From Rhizobium sp. Root1203 (lineage in GTDB: Bacteria; Pseudomonadota; Alphaproteobacteria; Rhizobiales; Rhizobiaceae), in contig NZ_LMCW01000011.1 in assembly GCF_001424945.1 (NCBI RefSeq), positions 47,849-111,848 on the forward strand: a DNA stretch of 64,000 nt, read 5' to 3'. Every line of letters begins with the position of its first letter. Within the stretch, counting starts at the first letter, position 1. The translations under genes were made by a program, and so were the position numbers. This document shows positions 8,371-19,235 of this stretch, piece by piece. The notes under the pieces were generated by a model. The model had not been told where the DNA came from. It searched no databases and worked only from the letters and a program-made list of their open reading frames with translations.

Positions 8371-8728
8371 GCAAGCCCTCATCGTTGCGACGCTTGTTTG
8401 CGCCTTCGGGTCCCACGCAGCGGCCGGTTCGGGCGGGAGCCTTCCCTGGGAGGGTCCGCTCGAGCAGATACAGGAATCAATAACAGGTCCGGTTGCGGGC
8501 TACATCGCTCTTGCCGCCGTCGCAATTGCCGGAGGGATGCTCATATTCGGCGGTGAACTGAATGATTTTGCGCGGCGGCTGGTGTATGTCGTGCTTGTCG
8601 CCGGCATCTTGCTCGGTGCGACAACGATCGTCGGTCTTTTCGGCGCCACGGGCGCCTCGATCGGGCTTCCCGAGGAGCCGACCACGCCGGCCCCAATGAG
8701 CGCGAGAGGGGAGGGTACCAATGGCTGA
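8360..8728 (+). CDS. trbC: Conjugal transfer pilin TrbC
   Basis: A 122-residue protein with an N-terminal signal segment ending near AAAG and two further hydrophobic helices ([20 protein letters not shown] and the [20 protein letters not shown] region), the VirB2/TrbC prepilin layout. In RP4 the homologue is trimmed and cyclised to form the pilus; TraF, encoded near the right edge, is the expected maturation peptidase. The ATG at 8360 overlaps the trbB stop, which supports it as the start. Confidence 0.9.
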   Translation: MLRKQALIVATLVCAFGSHAAAGSGGSLPWEGPLEQIQESITGPVAGYIALAAVAIAGGMLIFGGELNDFARRLVYVVLVAGILLGATTIVGLFGATGASIGLPEEPTTPAPMSARGEGTNG

Positions 8729-9020
8729 TTCCTCATCCAGCCTTCGGCGCAACCCTATCCATCGTGCGCTTTCCCGCCCGAATCTGCTGATGGGCGCTGA
8801 CCGCGAACTGGTTCTGATCACCGGGCTCTTGGCCGTCATTCTGATCTTCGTGGTCCTCACGGTCTACTCAGCAATTTTTGGGATTACCGTGTGGATCGTG
8901 ATCGTTGGCGTGCCGCGTGTGATGGCCAAATCCGATCCGCTGATGCGGCAAGTCTATATCAGGCACATCTCTTATCGAACCAATTACAAGCCGACCGCCT
9001 CGCCGTGGCGCCGATATTAA
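8721..9020 (+). CDS. trbD: Conjugal transfer protein TrbD (VirB3-like)
   Basis: A 99-residue membrane protein with one long hydrophobic hairpin ([20 protein letters not shown] and [15 protein letters not shown]) and the N-terminal [20 protein letters not shown] typical of TrbD/VirB3. It is an inner-membrane part of the mating channel. It overlaps trbC by 8 bp and precedes trbE by 10 bp. Confidence 0.92.
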   Translation: MADSSSSLRRNPIHRALSRPNLLMGADRELVLITGLLAVILIFVVLTVYSAIFGITVWIVIVGVPRVMAKSDPLMRQVYIRHISYRTNYKPTASPWRRY

Positions 9021-9030
9021 GGAGCCGAAG

Positions 9031-11484
9031 ATGATTGCACTCAAACGCTTCCGGGCCACCGGCCCCTCCTTTTCCGATCTAGTTCCCTATGCCGGATTGG
9101 TCGACGATGGAGTGTTGCTCCTGAAGGATGGTAGCCTGATGGCTGGCTGGTACTTTGCGGGTCCCGACTGCGAAAGCGCCACCGATATCGAGCGCAATGA
9201 GCTCTCCCGGCAGATCAACGCGATACTCTCGCGGCTTGGCAGCGGATGGATCATCCAGGTCGAGGCCATCAGGCTCCCAACGTTGGACTACCCCTCGAAA
9301 GAACGTTGCCATTTTCCGGATCCAGTCACGCGAGCGATCGACGCCGAGCGCCGTGCACATTTCTGCCGTGAGCAGGGCCACTTCGAAAGCAAGCATGCCC
9401 TCCTTCTCACCTACCGGCCGTTGGAATCCAAAAAGACTGCGCTCAGCAAGTACATGTATTCCGACGAAGAAAGCCGCAAGAGGTCCTATGCGGACACGGT
9501 TCTCTTCAGCTTCAAGAACGCGGTTCGTGAAATTGAGCAGTATCTCGCCAATGCCCTGTCGATCGTGCGCATGGAGACACGCGAGATTTCCGAACGAGAT
9601 GGTGAGCGGACCGCTCGTTACGACGAGCTTTTGCAGTTCGTCCGCTTTTGTATTACCGGTGACAACCATCCAATCCGGCTGCCGGACGTTCCGATGTACC
9701 TAGACTGGCTCGCCACCGCCGAGCTCGAGCATGGGCTGACGCCGAAGATCGAAGGCCGCTTTCTCGGCGTGGTGGCAATTGACGGTCTGCCGGCTGAGAG
9801 CTGGCCCGGCATATTGAACGGTCTGGATTCGTTAGCTCTGACCTATCGCTGGTCATCCCGCTTCATCTTCATGGATGCCGAGGAGGCGCGCCAGAAGCTT
9901 GAGCGCACTCGCAAGAAGTGGCAGCAAAAGGTCCGCCCTTTCTTCGACCAGCTGTTCCAGACGCAAAGCCGCTCGATCGATCAGGATGCCATGAGCATGG
10001 TTGCCGAAACGGAAGATGCCATTGCCCAAGCGTCGTCGCAGCTGGTTGCTTATGGCTACTATACGCCAGTTGTTGTTCTCTTTGACGACGATCGACAGGC
10101 ATTGCAAGAAAAGGCAGAGGCGATCCGCCGGCTGGTGCAGGCCGAAGGCTTCGGCGCCAGGATCGAGACACTCAATGCGACAGATGCGTTTCTTGGAAGT
10201 CTACCGGGCAACTGGTACTGCAACATTCGCGAGCCGCTCATCAATACGAGCAATCTTGCCGACCTCGTTCCGCTGAATTCGGTCTGGTCAGGCAATCCAA
10301 TGGCGTCGTGCCCCTTCTACCCGGAAAATTCGCCGCCTCTCATACAGGTTGCGAGTGGCTCGACACCGTTTCGATTGAACCTTCATGTCGATGATGTCGG
10401 GCACACGCTGATCTTTGGTCCCACCGGATCGGGCAAGTCAACGCTGCTGGCGCTGATCGCGGCACAGTTCAGGCGATACGAGTTCGCACAGATTTTCGCA
10501 TTCGACAAAGGCAATTCGCTCATGCCGCTGACCTTGGCTTGCGGCGGTGACCACCACGAGGTAGGCGGCGAACAAGAGCGGGGGAGGGCGCTCGCGTTCT
10601 GCCCTTTGTCCGACCTGTCGACCGACGAAGATCTGGCCTGGGCGACCGAGTGGATCGAAATGCTCGTTGCGCTGCAGGGAGTGCCGATCACGCCCGATCA
10701 CAGAAATGCCGTTTCCCGCCAGGTCGCATTGATGGCGGCAGCGTCCGGCCGATCCCTGTCGGACTTCGTCAGCGGCGTGCAAATGCGTGAAATCAAGGAT
10801 GCGCTGCATCATTACACCGTTGATGGTCCAATGGGCCATCTTCTTGACGCGGAGGAAGATGGCCTTTCCCTCAGCGCATTTCAGACGTTCGAGATAGATC
10901 AGCTCATGAACATGGGCGAGCGCAATCTCGTGCCCGTTCTCACCTACCTTTTCCACCGGATCGAAAAGCGCCTCGACGGATCGCCGAGCCTGATCATTCT
11001 GGATGAAGCTTGGCTGATGCTTGGCAATCCAGTGTTCCGCGGCAAGATCCGTGAATGGCTGAAAGTGCTGCGCAAGGCCAACTGCGCTGTCATACTGGCA
11101 ACGCAATCGCTCTCCGACGCAGAGCGCTCCGGCATTATCGACGTACTCAAAGAGTCATGTCCGACAAAAATCTGCCTTCCGAACGGGGCCGCCCGGGAGC
11201 CCGGAACGCGGGAGTTTTACGAGCGGATCGGTTTCAGCGAACGCCAAATCGAGATCGTGTCCAATGCGATCCCCAAACGCGAATACTACGTCGCCACGCC
11301 TGAAGGCAGGCGCCTCTTCGACATGTCGCTCGGACCAATTACCCTCAGTTTTGTTGGGGCATCTGGCAGGCAAGATCTCAAGAGAATACGCGCGCTGAAA
11401 TCCGAGCATGGTCAAAACTGGCCGATTCATTGGCTGGAAACGAGAGGGGTCCTTGATGCCGCGTCACTGCTTCGGGATGAATAG
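9031..11484 (+). CDS. trbE: Conjugal transfer ATPase TrbE (VirB4-like)
   Basis: An 817-residue ATPase close to the Ti TrbE length. Walker A GPTGSGKST is near residues 463-471, Walker B SLIILDEAWLML near 652-663, and a downstream ATQSLSDAERSGI segment is typical of VirB4 proteins. It energises pilus assembly at the inner membrane. The SD AGGAGCC precedes the ATG. The 3' end overlaps trbJ by 29 bp. Confidence 0.96.
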   Translation: MIALKRFRATGPSFSDLVPYAGLVDDGVLLLKDGSLMAGWYFAGPDCESATDIERNELSRQINAILSRLGSGWIIQVEAIRLPTLDYPSKERCHFPDPVTRAIDAERRAHFCREQGHFESKHALLLTYRPLESKKTALSKYMYSDEESRKRSYADTVLFSFKNAVREIEQYLANALSIVRMETREISERDGERTARYDELLQFVRFCITGDNHPIRLPDVPMYLDWLATAELEHGLTPKIEGRFLGVVAIDGLPAESWPGILNGLDSLALTYRWSSRFIFMDAEEARQKLERTRKKWQQKVRPFFDQLFQTQSRSIDQDAMSMVAETEDAIAQASSQLVAYGYYTPVVVLFDDDRQALQEKAEAIRRLVQAEGFGARIETLNATDAFLGSLPGNWYCNIREPLINTSNLADLVPLNSVWSGNPMASCPFYPENSPPLIQVASGSTPFRLNLHVDDVGHTLIFGPTGSGKSTLLALIAAQFRRYEFAQIFAFDKGNSLMPLTLACGGDHHEVGGEQERGRALAFCPLSDLSTDEDLAWATEWIEMLVALQGVPITPDHRNAVSRQVALMAAASGRSLSDFVSGVQMREIKDALHHYTVDGPMGHLLDAEEDGLSLSAFQTFEIDQLMNMGERNLVPVLTYLFHRIEKRLDGSPSLIILDEAWLMLGNPVFRGKIREWLKVLRKANCAVILATQSLSDAERSGIIDVLKESCPTKICLPNGAAREPGTREFYERIGFSERQIEIVSNAIPKREYYVATPEGRRLFDMSLGPITLSFVGASGRQDLKRIRALKSEHGQNWPIHWLETRGVLDAASLLRDE

Positions 11485-12259
11485 ATGGTTTGCTAACTTT
11501 GCGGTCGCGGCCCTAGCCATCGGGCCCTCGTGGCCGGTTCAGGCAGGTACGGCAACGGGTGCTGCGACCGAATGGACACAACTCGCCAACAATGCTCAGC
11601 TCGTCGATCTTCTGAAAGGCTCAGGTCTGCAGGTCGACAATCAACTCACGCAAATCGGCCAGCTGGCAGAGGAGATCCAGAACCAGCTGAAAATCTACCA
11701 AAACATGCTCCAGAACACCGCACAGCTTCCAAAGCAAATCTGGGGACAGGTCGAAGACGACCTCAATCAGCTTCGCGACATCGTTGATCGGGGACAGGGC
11801 ATCGCCTTTTCAATGGGAAACGCGGACGACGTCCTGCAGCAGCGTTTCCAAAGCTATTCAAGTTTCAGGACCAATCTGCCGGGCAATGCGACGTTTTCGT
11901 CAACCTACCAGACCTGGTCGGATACGAACCGTGACACAATCGCGAGCACGTTGAGGGCCGCGAGCCTCACGGCGAACCAGTTCGATAATGAAGAGTCGAC
12001 CATGTCGTCGCTTCGAAGCATGTCGGAAACCGCTGACGGCCAGATGAAGGCTCTGCAGGTAGGACATCAGATCGCAGCCCAACAGGTAGCACAGATGCAA
12101 AAGCTGCGGGGGTTGGTTTCCCAGCAATTGACCATGGTGGGCACGTGGCTCCAGACCGAACAGACAGACAAGGATCTGGCGCAGGCACGGCGAGAGAAGT
12201 TCTTTGCGCCCGCCAACAGGGGAATTCCCGAGGGTCAGATGATGGAGCCCCGATGGTAA
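11456..12259 (+). CDS. trbJ: Conjugal transfer protein TrbJ
   Basis: A 267-residue exported protein. A signal sequence (about residues 1-30, ending PVQA) is followed by a Gln-rich helical body (QLTQIGQLAEEIQNQLKIYQ and similar), as in VirB5/TrbJ minor pilus proteins. The ATG at 11456 has GAGAGGGG upstream and sits inside the end of trbE. The last 22 residues (REKFFAPANRG, then GQMMEPRW) resemble, from memory, the C-terminus of rhizobial TrbK rather than a typical TrbJ end. Because trbK is otherwise missing, a trbJ-trbK junction is possible but unproven. Confidence 0.88.
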   Translation: MPRHCFGMNRWFANFAVAALAIGPSWPVQAGTATGAATEWTQLANNAQLVDLLKGSGLQVDNQLTQIGQLAEEIQNQLKIYQNMLQNTAQLPKQIWGQVEDDLNQLRDIVDRGQGIAFSMGNADDVLQQRFQSYSSFRTNLPGNATFSSTYQTWSDTNRDTIASTLRAASLTANQFDNEESTMSSLRSMSETADGQMKALQVGHQIAAQQVAQMQKLRGLVSQQLTMVGTWLQTEQTDKDLAQARREKFFAPANRGIPEGQMMEPRW

Positions 12260-12450
12260 CAGGTATCGCATCGGTGCTCGCCACAGGATCGTTCCCGGTC
12301 CGAACAGGTTGCTCCCTGTTCGAACGTCCCACCGTCCATGCCGCGAAGTCGGCTAAAAACGCACAAAACGGTCGAGATCGCCTCAGGCGGGGCTTGACGG
12401 GGGACCACCAAAACGGAGTCCAGACGAGATGGGTAGAGCTGCGGCGCACC
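12260..12450 (+). other. Degenerate trbK slot between trbJ and trbL
   Basis: In Ti-type operons the small entry-exclusion gene trbK lies here. An ATG at 12253 overlapping the trbJ stop opens a frame with MVTGIASVLATG and a Cys at residue 20, faintly like a lipoprotein leader. It then runs in frame without a stop into trbL, through Arg-rich sequence unlike a real protein. No frame encodes a convincing TrbK. A perfect hairpin is present at 12301-12322. Confidence 0.45.
12301..12322 (+). repeat. Hairpin in trbJ-trbL gap
   Basis: CGAACAGG and CCTGTTCG form a perfect 8-bp stem around a 6-base loop in the mRNA between trbJ and trbL. No T-tract follows, so it is not an obvious terminator; it could slow decay or separate expression of the two parts of the operon. 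Confidence 0.5.
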
Positions 12451-13605
12451 ATGGGCATTGCAGCGTTCCTATGGACTGCGCTTGCCAGTCAAGCTATCGC
12501 ACAGCAGGGACAAGTTCTGACGGAACTCGAAAATCAGGTGTCCATCGCCGCAACGGGGTGGGAAGCGGCAGTCAGTGATGCCGCCAGATCCCTGTTTTGG
12601 ATCCTCGCCGGAATCGAAATTGGCATTGCAGCCGTGTGGCTTGCAATCCAGGCGGCATCGCTCGACAGCTGGTTCGCAGAATTGGTGCGAAGGATCATGT
12701 TTATCGGGTTCTTTGCGTTTGTTCTCGCCCAAGGCCCGAGCTTTGCAAGAGCAATTGTCGACAGTCTCTTTCAGATTGGCGCAGGCGGCGGTTCGGCCTC
12801 GCCTGCCGCGATATTCGATGCCGGCATCGAAGTCGCCAGCAAAATGTCCGAACAGGTCCAGTTCGGACTGTTCGAGGATAATTCGATGGCCATCGCAGCG
12901 GTCTTTGCGATGGTCGTTGTGGTCATCTGTTTCTCACTCGTCGCAGCCATCTTCATTTCCGTAATGGTCGAAATGTATGTTGGTTTGCTTGCCGGCATGA
13001 TTATGCTTGGCCTCGGTGGATCCTCGTTCACCAAGGATTTTTCGGTGCGTTACCTGGTGTATGCCTTTTCGGTTGGAATGAAGCTGATGGCTTTGGTGAT
13101 GATCGCCAAAATAGGCTCTCAGGTTCTAATCGGCCTCGCCGGGACACCTGTTGCGACAGAGCAGCAGTTCGTGACCAGCCTTTCGATCGCCGGCGTCTCC
13201 GTTGTCGTCTTCATCATCGCAATGTATGTGCCGAACATCATTCAGGGCGTCGTGCAAGGGGCGTCCGTCTCGGGCGGGATGGAGGCCATTCGTCATGGCA
13301 GTCAAGCGGCGTCCTTTACCGCAGGCGGCGCTTTCCTTGCAGCCGGAGCAGCGCGCGCGGGTTTCGCCACCGGCCAAGCCGCACGTGCGGCGGGCTCTTC
13401 GCTGACCGCCGCCGCACTGCGCGGCATCGGAGCCGGCGTAGGTTCCGCCAGCAAAGCAGCAGGTTCCGCAGCCAAGGAAAAGGCAATTGGTTCGCCTGGC
13501 GCCTATGCCGGTTCGATTCTCGGTCTGGCCAATGCCAAATTGGACCAGAGCCGCCGCGGTGAACGGACGCGCAACGCACCTCTCGAACGCAATGAACAAC
13601 AATAG
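12451..13605 (+). CDS. trbL: Conjugal transfer protein TrbL (VirB6-like)
   Basis: A protein of about 384 residues with a short signal-like N-terminus (ASQAIAQ) and at least six hydrophobic segments, for example [20 protein letters not shown] and [20 protein letters not shown]. This is the polytopic VirB6/TrbL core of the inner-membrane channel. The C-terminal tail is Ala/Gly-rich, then charged, as in relatives. The ATG at 12451 is chosen because the upstream in-frame extension looks non-coding; its SD is weak. Confidence 0.92.
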   Translation: MGIAAFLWTALASQAIAQQGQVLTELENQVSIAATGWEAAVSDAARSLFWILAGIEIGIAAVWLAIQAASLDSWFAELVRRIMFIGFFAFVLAQGPSFARAIVDSLFQIGAGGGSASPAAIFDAGIEVASKMSEQVQFGLFEDNSMAIAAVFAMVVVVICFSLVAAIFISVMVEMYVGLLAGMIMLGLGGSSFTKDFSVRYLVYAFSVGMKLMALVMIAKIGSQVLIGLAGTPVATEQQFVTSLSIAGVSVVVFIIAMYVPNIIQGVVQGASVSGGMEAIRHGSQAASFTAGGAFLAAGAARAGFATGQAARAAGSSLTAAALRGIGAGVGSASKAAGSAAKEKAIGSPGAYAGSILGLANAKLDQSRRGERTRNAPLERNEQQ

Positions 13606-13622
13606 TGAGAGAGGTAGAAACG

Positions 13623-14291
13623 ATGGCCTCGAACAGGAACCGCGTCCCCGAAAATCCCTACCTTGCCGCCCGTCAAGAATGGAGCGAGCGCTATGGCTCC
13701 TACGTGCAAGCCGCACGAGCCTGGCGCATCGTCGGCATTCTTGGCCTCGCCATGGCCGTGATTGGCTTTGTCTACGCCATGTATCTCAGCACGCAGGTCA
13801 AGCTGGTACCTTATATTATCGAGGTCGACAAACTCGGCACGTCTGTAACGGTCGGTTTTCCGGAGCAGATTGAGTATGCCGATGCGCGGGTCGTCCGTGC
13901 TGCACTTGGGAATTTTGTCACCAGCTTCCGAGCGATCACGCCGGATGCGGTCGTTCAGAAGCAATATATTGACCGCACTTATGCTCTTCTTAGAACATCC
14001 GATCCGTCGACTGAGAAGGTTAACGCCTGGTTCCGCGGCAATTCGCCATTCGAGAAGGCGAAGTCTTTGACGGTTGCGATTGCGGTCAACAACATCGTGG
14101 CGCTTTCGAAGCAGACCTATCAGATTGACTGGACCGAGTACGAGCGCGATCGCCGGGGCAAGGAAACCGGAACGCAGCGTTTCCGGGGCATTGCAACGGT
14201 CACGCTTACTGCACCGCAGGACGAGGCGATCATCCGCCTCAATCCGATCGGTCTCTACGTGCGCGATTTCGACTGGACGGCACAGCTTTAA
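13623..14291 (+). CDS. trbF: Conjugal transfer protein TrbF (VirB8-like)
   Basis: A 222-residue protein with a short cytoplasmic N-terminus, one membrane helix at about residues 38-58 ([20 protein letters not shown]) and a periplasmic VirB8 domain ending with [12 protein letters not shown]. VirB8 proteins nucleate channel assembly. The ATG at 13623 follows AGAGAGG; an in-frame GTG at 13605 would place the ribosome site inside trbL. Confidence 0.93.
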   Translation: MASNRNRVPENPYLAARQEWSERYGSYVQAARAWRIVGILGLAMAVIGFVYAMYLSTQVKLVPYIIEVDKLGTSVTVGFPEQIEYADARVVRAALGNFVTSFRAITPDAVVQKQYIDRTYALLRTSDPSTEKVNAWFRGNSPFEKAKSLTVAIAVNNIVALSKQTYQIDWTEYERDRRGKETGTQRFRGIATVTLTAPQDEAIIRLNPIGLYVRDFDWTAQL

Positions 14292-14310
14292 AGGGCAGGA
14301 GATTAGTCAC

Positions 14311-15123
14311 ATGCGTAGAATGGGAATGACCGTGGCCACCGGCTGCATGGCCGGACTCGTCTTCGTGACCGGCGTCTTGGCGCAAAGCATGAGCGAAAGC
14401 GAGGTCAAGGGGACCAATATTTCTGGGAAATGGCGGGGGACGGCGGGCGTCGTCACAAGAGGGCCGGATGGGAAGGTGATCTTTTTGTTCGGAGAAATGC
14501 AGCCATCGGTCGTTTGTTCACCATTGCAGGTCTGCGACATCGAATTGCAGGGCGGAGAAATAGTCCGTGACGTCCTCGTCGGCGACACCGTACGCTGGAA
14601 GGTTGAGCCTGCCACCTCTGGCGCGACCGGTGGACAAGCAATTCACCTGATCCTCAAGCCGTCGGAGCCGGGCCTGATCACCTCGATGGTGGTGACGACC
14701 TCTCGCCGCACCTATCACTTCCAGCTCAAGTCGCATCCAAGCCAATACATGGCTCGCGTCGGGTTCGAATACCCCGAGGATGTGTCGACCAAGCTCACCG
14801 ACATCAACGCTCGCCTCGATGCAGGCGGTCTACCTGCTGCGGCGCCCGACAGGCTGAATTTTTCCTATTCGATGAGCGGGAGCGCCTCCTGGCGCCCGAA
14901 GCGGGTCTACTCCGACGGCGTCAAAACCTACATCCAGTTCCCGCGGTCACTCTCCGGGCAGGACGCCCCGGTGCTCTTCGTGTCCGGTGGTGGGCAGAAC
15001 CGGATCGTCAATTATCGAATGAAAAACGATATGATGATCGTCGATTATGCAATCGACACGGCGATCCTTTTGTCCGGTGTAGGTTGGCGACAACAAAAGA
15101 TCACCATCCGGCGGGGAGGCTGA
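14311..15123 (+). CDS. trbG: Conjugal transfer protein TrbG (VirB9-like)
   Basis: A 270-residue exported protein: signal peptide about residues 1-25 (ending VLAQ), then a VirB9/CagX domain with the marked segments [20 protein letters not shown] and [17 protein letters not shown]. It forms the periplasmic and outer-membrane part of the channel with TrbH and TrbI. It starts 19 bp after trbF. Confidence 0.94.
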   Translation: MRRMGMTVATGCMAGLVFVTGVLAQSMSESEVKGTNISGKWRGTAGVVTRGPDGKVIFLFGEMQPSVVCSPLQVCDIELQGGEIVRDVLVGDTVRWKVEPATSGATGGQAIHLILKPSEPGLITSMVVTTSRRTYHFQLKSHPSQYMARVGFEYPEDVSTKLTDINARLDAGGLPAAAPDRLNFSYSMSGSASWRPKRVYSDGVKTYIQFPRSLSGQDAPVLFVSGGGQNRIVNYRMKNDMMIVDYAIDTAILLSGVGWRQQKITIRRGG

Positions 15124-15126
15124 CAC

Positions 15127-15561
15127 ATGCTCAAGCTTGCCGCGCTTCTGCTGACGGCAGCGCTTCCTGCCGGGTGCCAGACAGCGAACTCCATCCCGAC
15201 GAAATCCAACCAGGTTTCGGTCACTGGACTGGCCGCAAGTGCGATCGCCGGAGATATGGCGAGCCGTTTTGCTGAATATGTCAGTGCCTCACCTACGAGG
15301 ACGCTCAAGATCAACAAAGACACCTCTGAGTACGCCGGTGCGCTTGAGGCGGCGCTCAAAGGATGGGGGTATCTTGTCGTCACCGACAGGAAAACTGCTG
15401 AGGACCCAAAACCGATGGAGCTCGCCTGGTCGATCGACAACAGCGATGGCCAAGTTCTGGCACAGCTGGCGACCTCCTCCGTCACACTCGCTCGCGCCTA
15501 TATTCCGACGACATCAGGTGCGACGCCGGCAAGCCCGCTTTCGATCATGCGGCGAAACTGA
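15127..15561 (+). CDS. trbH: Conjugal transfer lipoprotein TrbH
   Basis: A 144-residue protein with a lipoprotein signal: hydrophobic LKLAALLLTAA and the lipobox LPAGC at residues 14-18 (VirB7-like role). It starts 3 bp after the trbG stop, so the two are translationally linked. Its likely job is anchoring TrbG to the outer membrane. Confidence 0.9.
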   Translation: MLKLAALLLTAALPAGCQTANSIPTKSNQVSVTGLAASAIAGDMASRFAEYVSASPTRTLKINKDTSEYAGALEAALKGWGYLVVTDRKTAEDPKPMELAWSIDNSDGQVLAQLATSSVTLARAYIPTTSGATPASPLSIMRRN

Positions 15562-15571
15562 GGTGGATAAC

Positions 15572-16867
15572 ATGGCACAGTCGCTTCAGCTCGGTATGTC
15601 CAGCCGTAGCGCCGATCAACAAGGAATGCGCAGGATCAACCGCCTGCCAATTGTCATCGTTATTATCATCATCGCAACCTTCCTGGGCGTCGTGGTGATA
15701 GGATTGTCATGGCGTGGCCTCACCTTCAGTCATCGCAACGATCTTGATAACCTGTCGAACCCGCCGGCGACCAACTTCGGGGACCAGCTGAAGCGGGGTG
15801 TTTCCGATGGGATCATAGGCGAGCCGGAAGAGAAGGACGCGTTTCCGCCACGTGCACCCGTTTCGGAAAAGTCTGAAAATGAAGAACCATTGATCGAGCG
15901 CGGGCGAGCAAAAAGAGACGTTCCGCAGCCAAGCCTGGAGTCGGAAGCGGAGTGGATGGCAAGGGTGCGACGAGACCAGGACGAGCAATACCTCCGGGAG
16001 GCGCAGCGCCAGCGGATGGCACGCCTTCAGGCACGCGCAACAGCGCTCGACTCGCCCTTGAAGGTCGACATTGCGGACGCCTCGCGTGCCGAGGTGAAGA
16101 CGACTGCCGACGACAACCAGCTCGCGAACCATCGTGCCGACAATGCCTCCGATCTATATGCGACTGCATTGAAGGCCGGAATGATGGGCCAGAATGTGGA
16201 TGCAAACGGGCAGATCGCGAAGGAGAACTTCTTCAATCAGGACATCAAAGATCTCGGTTACCTGCCAAATCAGGTCGTACCGCAGATGTCACAGTACCAA
16301 CTAAAGCGCGGATCGGTCGTCCCCGCAACGTTGATCACCGGCCTCAACTCCGATCTTCCTGGCCGCATCATCGCGCAGGTCAGCCAGAACGTCTACGACA
16401 GTGCCACCGGCTACCGCCTCCTCATTCCGCAAGGTGCCAAGCTTTTCGGGCGATATGATTCCAAGGTGTCCTTCGGCCAGGAACGCGTCCTTGTGGTTTG
16501 GACTGACTTGATCTATCCGAACGGCTCCACACTACAGCTTGGCGGCATGGCCGGGACAGATTCCCAAGGGTATGGCGGTTTTCAAGACAAGGTCGACCGG
16601 CACCTTTGGCGCACTTTTGGATCCGCGGCGCTCGTTGCCTTGATCGGCACCGGGATCGACCTCTCCATACCGGAGAGCGCGACGCTTGCAACGCAAGACA
16701 GCGCATCGGACGCTGCACGACGAAACTTCGCTGAGTCTTTCGGGCGGGCGGCGGAGCAGACAATTTCCAAGAACCTCAACGTACAGCCGACTGTTCGAAT
16801 TCGTCCAGGTTACAAGTTCAATATTCTTGTTGACCAAGACATCGTTTTTACTGGCGCCTACAAGTGA
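15572..16867 (+). CDS. trbI: Conjugal transfer protein TrbI (VirB10-like)
   Basis: A 431-residue protein. A cytoplasmic head precedes a membrane helix at about residues 26-46 (LPIVIVIIIIATFLGVVVIG). A long charged and Pro-containing linker follows, then the VirB10 beta-barrel domain (PGRIIAQVSQNVYDSATGY, LLIPQGAKLFGRYDSKV). It spans the envelope and transmits energy from the ATPases. It is the last gene of the operon. A short CTGT-AAAA-ACAG hairpin with a T-tract follows at 16910-16928. Confidence 0.95.
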   Translation: MAQSLQLGMSSRSADQQGMRRINRLPIVIVIIIIATFLGVVVIGLSWRGLTFSHRNDLDNLSNPPATNFGDQLKRGVSDGIIGEPEEKDAFPPRAPVSEKSENEEPLIERGRAKRDVPQPSLESEAEWMARVRRDQDEQYLREAQRQRMARLQARATALDSPLKVDIADASRAEVKTTADDNQLANHRADNASDLYATALKAGMMGQNVDANGQIAKENFFNQDIKDLGYLPNQVVPQMSQYQLKRGSVVPATLITGLNSDLPGRIIAQVSQNVYDSATGYRLLIPQGAKLFGRYDSKVSFGQERVLVVWTDLIYPNGSTLQLGGMAGTDSQGYGGFQDKVDRHLWRTFGSAALVALIGTGIDLSIPESATLATQDSASDAARRNFAESFGRAAEQTISKNLNVQPTVRIRPGYKFNILVDQDIVFTGAYK

Positions 16868-16909
16868 AGTCAAACGAGCAGACACGCCGCGCACACGTCT
16901 TCCGCGCTC

Positions 16910-16928
16910 CTGTAAAAACAGTATTTTT
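16910..16928 (+). terminator. Weak terminator-like hairpin after trbI
   Basis: A 4-bp stem (CTGT/ACAG) with an AAAA loop is followed directly by TATTTTT. The stem is short, so termination would be inefficient. It is placed 43 bp after trbI at the natural end of the trb operon. Confidence 0.35.
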
Positions 16929-16992
16929 GCGAAAGCTTTCTGTCTCGTCACTGTATTAGAACGGCGCACGTATCGAGCCTTTCTAAAAACCA

Positions 16993-17011
16993 TACAATAC
17001 TTATAGTTGTA
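16993..17011. promoter_or_regulatory. Putative LuxR-family operator upstream of traR
   Basis: TACAA and TTGTA form perfect arms around a 9-base centre, about 104 bp before the traR ATG. A dyad of this size is a candidate for TraR or the second LuxR protein encoded nearby. It shares arm sequences, in opposite order, with the palindrome upstream of traI. Confidence 0.35.
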
Positions 17012-17072
17012 CCAATGTCCACAGCCTCTAATTGTAACCGACACCTGCTGGCGCCATCGAGGTCGGGACTAG

Positions 17073-18178
<1,106 letters not shown>

Positions 18179-18268
18179 GGGCGGGGAACGCGAGCTCACA
18201 TGCACACGCACCTCGCTCGGACCAGGTGCCATCGTCGTCCATTGGCTTTGCTCTTTGAAGGTATCGGT

Positions 18269-18985
18269 TCATAGCATTCCTAGTTCCAAAGCGAGCACCA
18301 GCGCCTGCTTGATATTCTTCACATTGAGTTTGGCGCGCACGTTGTCCAGGTCCCATCGGACGGTACGATATGTTAAACCTGAGAGCTGTGCGATGTCAGA
18401 CATTGTCTTTCCCGCCGCAATCCAACGAAGACATAATATTTCGCGATCGGAAAGTACGGGCCTTGGTAACATTGTTGATGGTCTCATCGTGCAATAACGA
18501 GAGTTCAGATAGGCGACTGCGGTCGTGGCGGCGACGCATTCCGAAACGTTGAACTCTTTAGCGCGTAGACCGTTAGCGGATGCAAATGTCAGCATCGCCA
18601 CTTGTCCGAAAGGACCCCTTACCGGCACCGTCACACCAGCCCTGATATCGAAGGCAGATGCAGCATTCCAAAAGCCACGCTCGTCCTTCGTGGCTCGCCG
18701 TCTGTGTTCATCGGCGCACCAGTGGAAGATATGCATAATACGTTTGCCGATCGTCACGACGGGATCGACAACCATATAGTGGCGACGAAAATACAGCGAC
18801 TGCCATTCCTCAGGATAATTGGAAACGGCGAAGCTCCTTGCGCTTGTCGCCTCGAGGCTGAGATATGCAAAGCGTTCAAAATCGTGGCGAGCGGCAATTC
18901 TTACCAGCGCTTCTTTCAATGCATCACCGGTCGATAGAAAAAAAGTTGAATCGATCAATTCACCCAACAGGGTTCGCAGATGCAT
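18269..18985 (-). CDS. Second LuxR-type autoinducer-binding regulator (BisR/TraR-like)
   Basis: A 238-residue protein with an acyl-homoserine-lactone-binding domain (W61, Y65, D74, W89 and G117, the same spacing as TraR) and a C-terminal LuxR helix-turn-helix (LSDREILCLRWIAAGKTMSD). It faces traR from the opposite strand. In R. leguminosarum pRL1JI, the LuxR protein BisR is encoded next to traR, senses a long-chain chromosomal signal and induces traR; the pairing here suggests a similar relay. No second luxI is in the window, so its ligand would come from elsewhere. Confidence 0.9.
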   Translation of the reverse strand: MHLRTLLGELIDSTFFLSTGDALKEALVRIAARHDFERFAYLSLEATSARSFAVSNYPEEWQSLYFRRHYMVVDPVVTIGKRIMHIFHWCADEHRRRATKDERGFWNAASAFDIRAGVTVPVRGPFGQVAMLTFASANGLRAKEFNVSECVAATTAVAYLNSRYCTMRPSTMLPRPVLSDREILCLRWIAAGKTMSDIAQLSGLTYRTVRWDLDNVRAKLNVKNIKQALVLALELGML

Positions 18986-19235
18986 TCGCTTGCAAGCTCC
19001 CTATGAACGCAAAAGTAAGCCGCCGGACCGAAGTTTAGCCGGTCATTACCGATATGAATTGACGCACGACGCTTGGCGCGACGACCGCAAAGTCGCTCTG
19101 CTCGACAAATGTATCAGAGCGCGTACGCTGTGTCCTAGTGCCATTGGCCCCACAACGGAAACCGTTTGACGGTGACAACAAACCGATCGTTTCACGCACC
19201 GGGCTGCTTATGCTGGCGGGGTACGTCCTTAAAGA

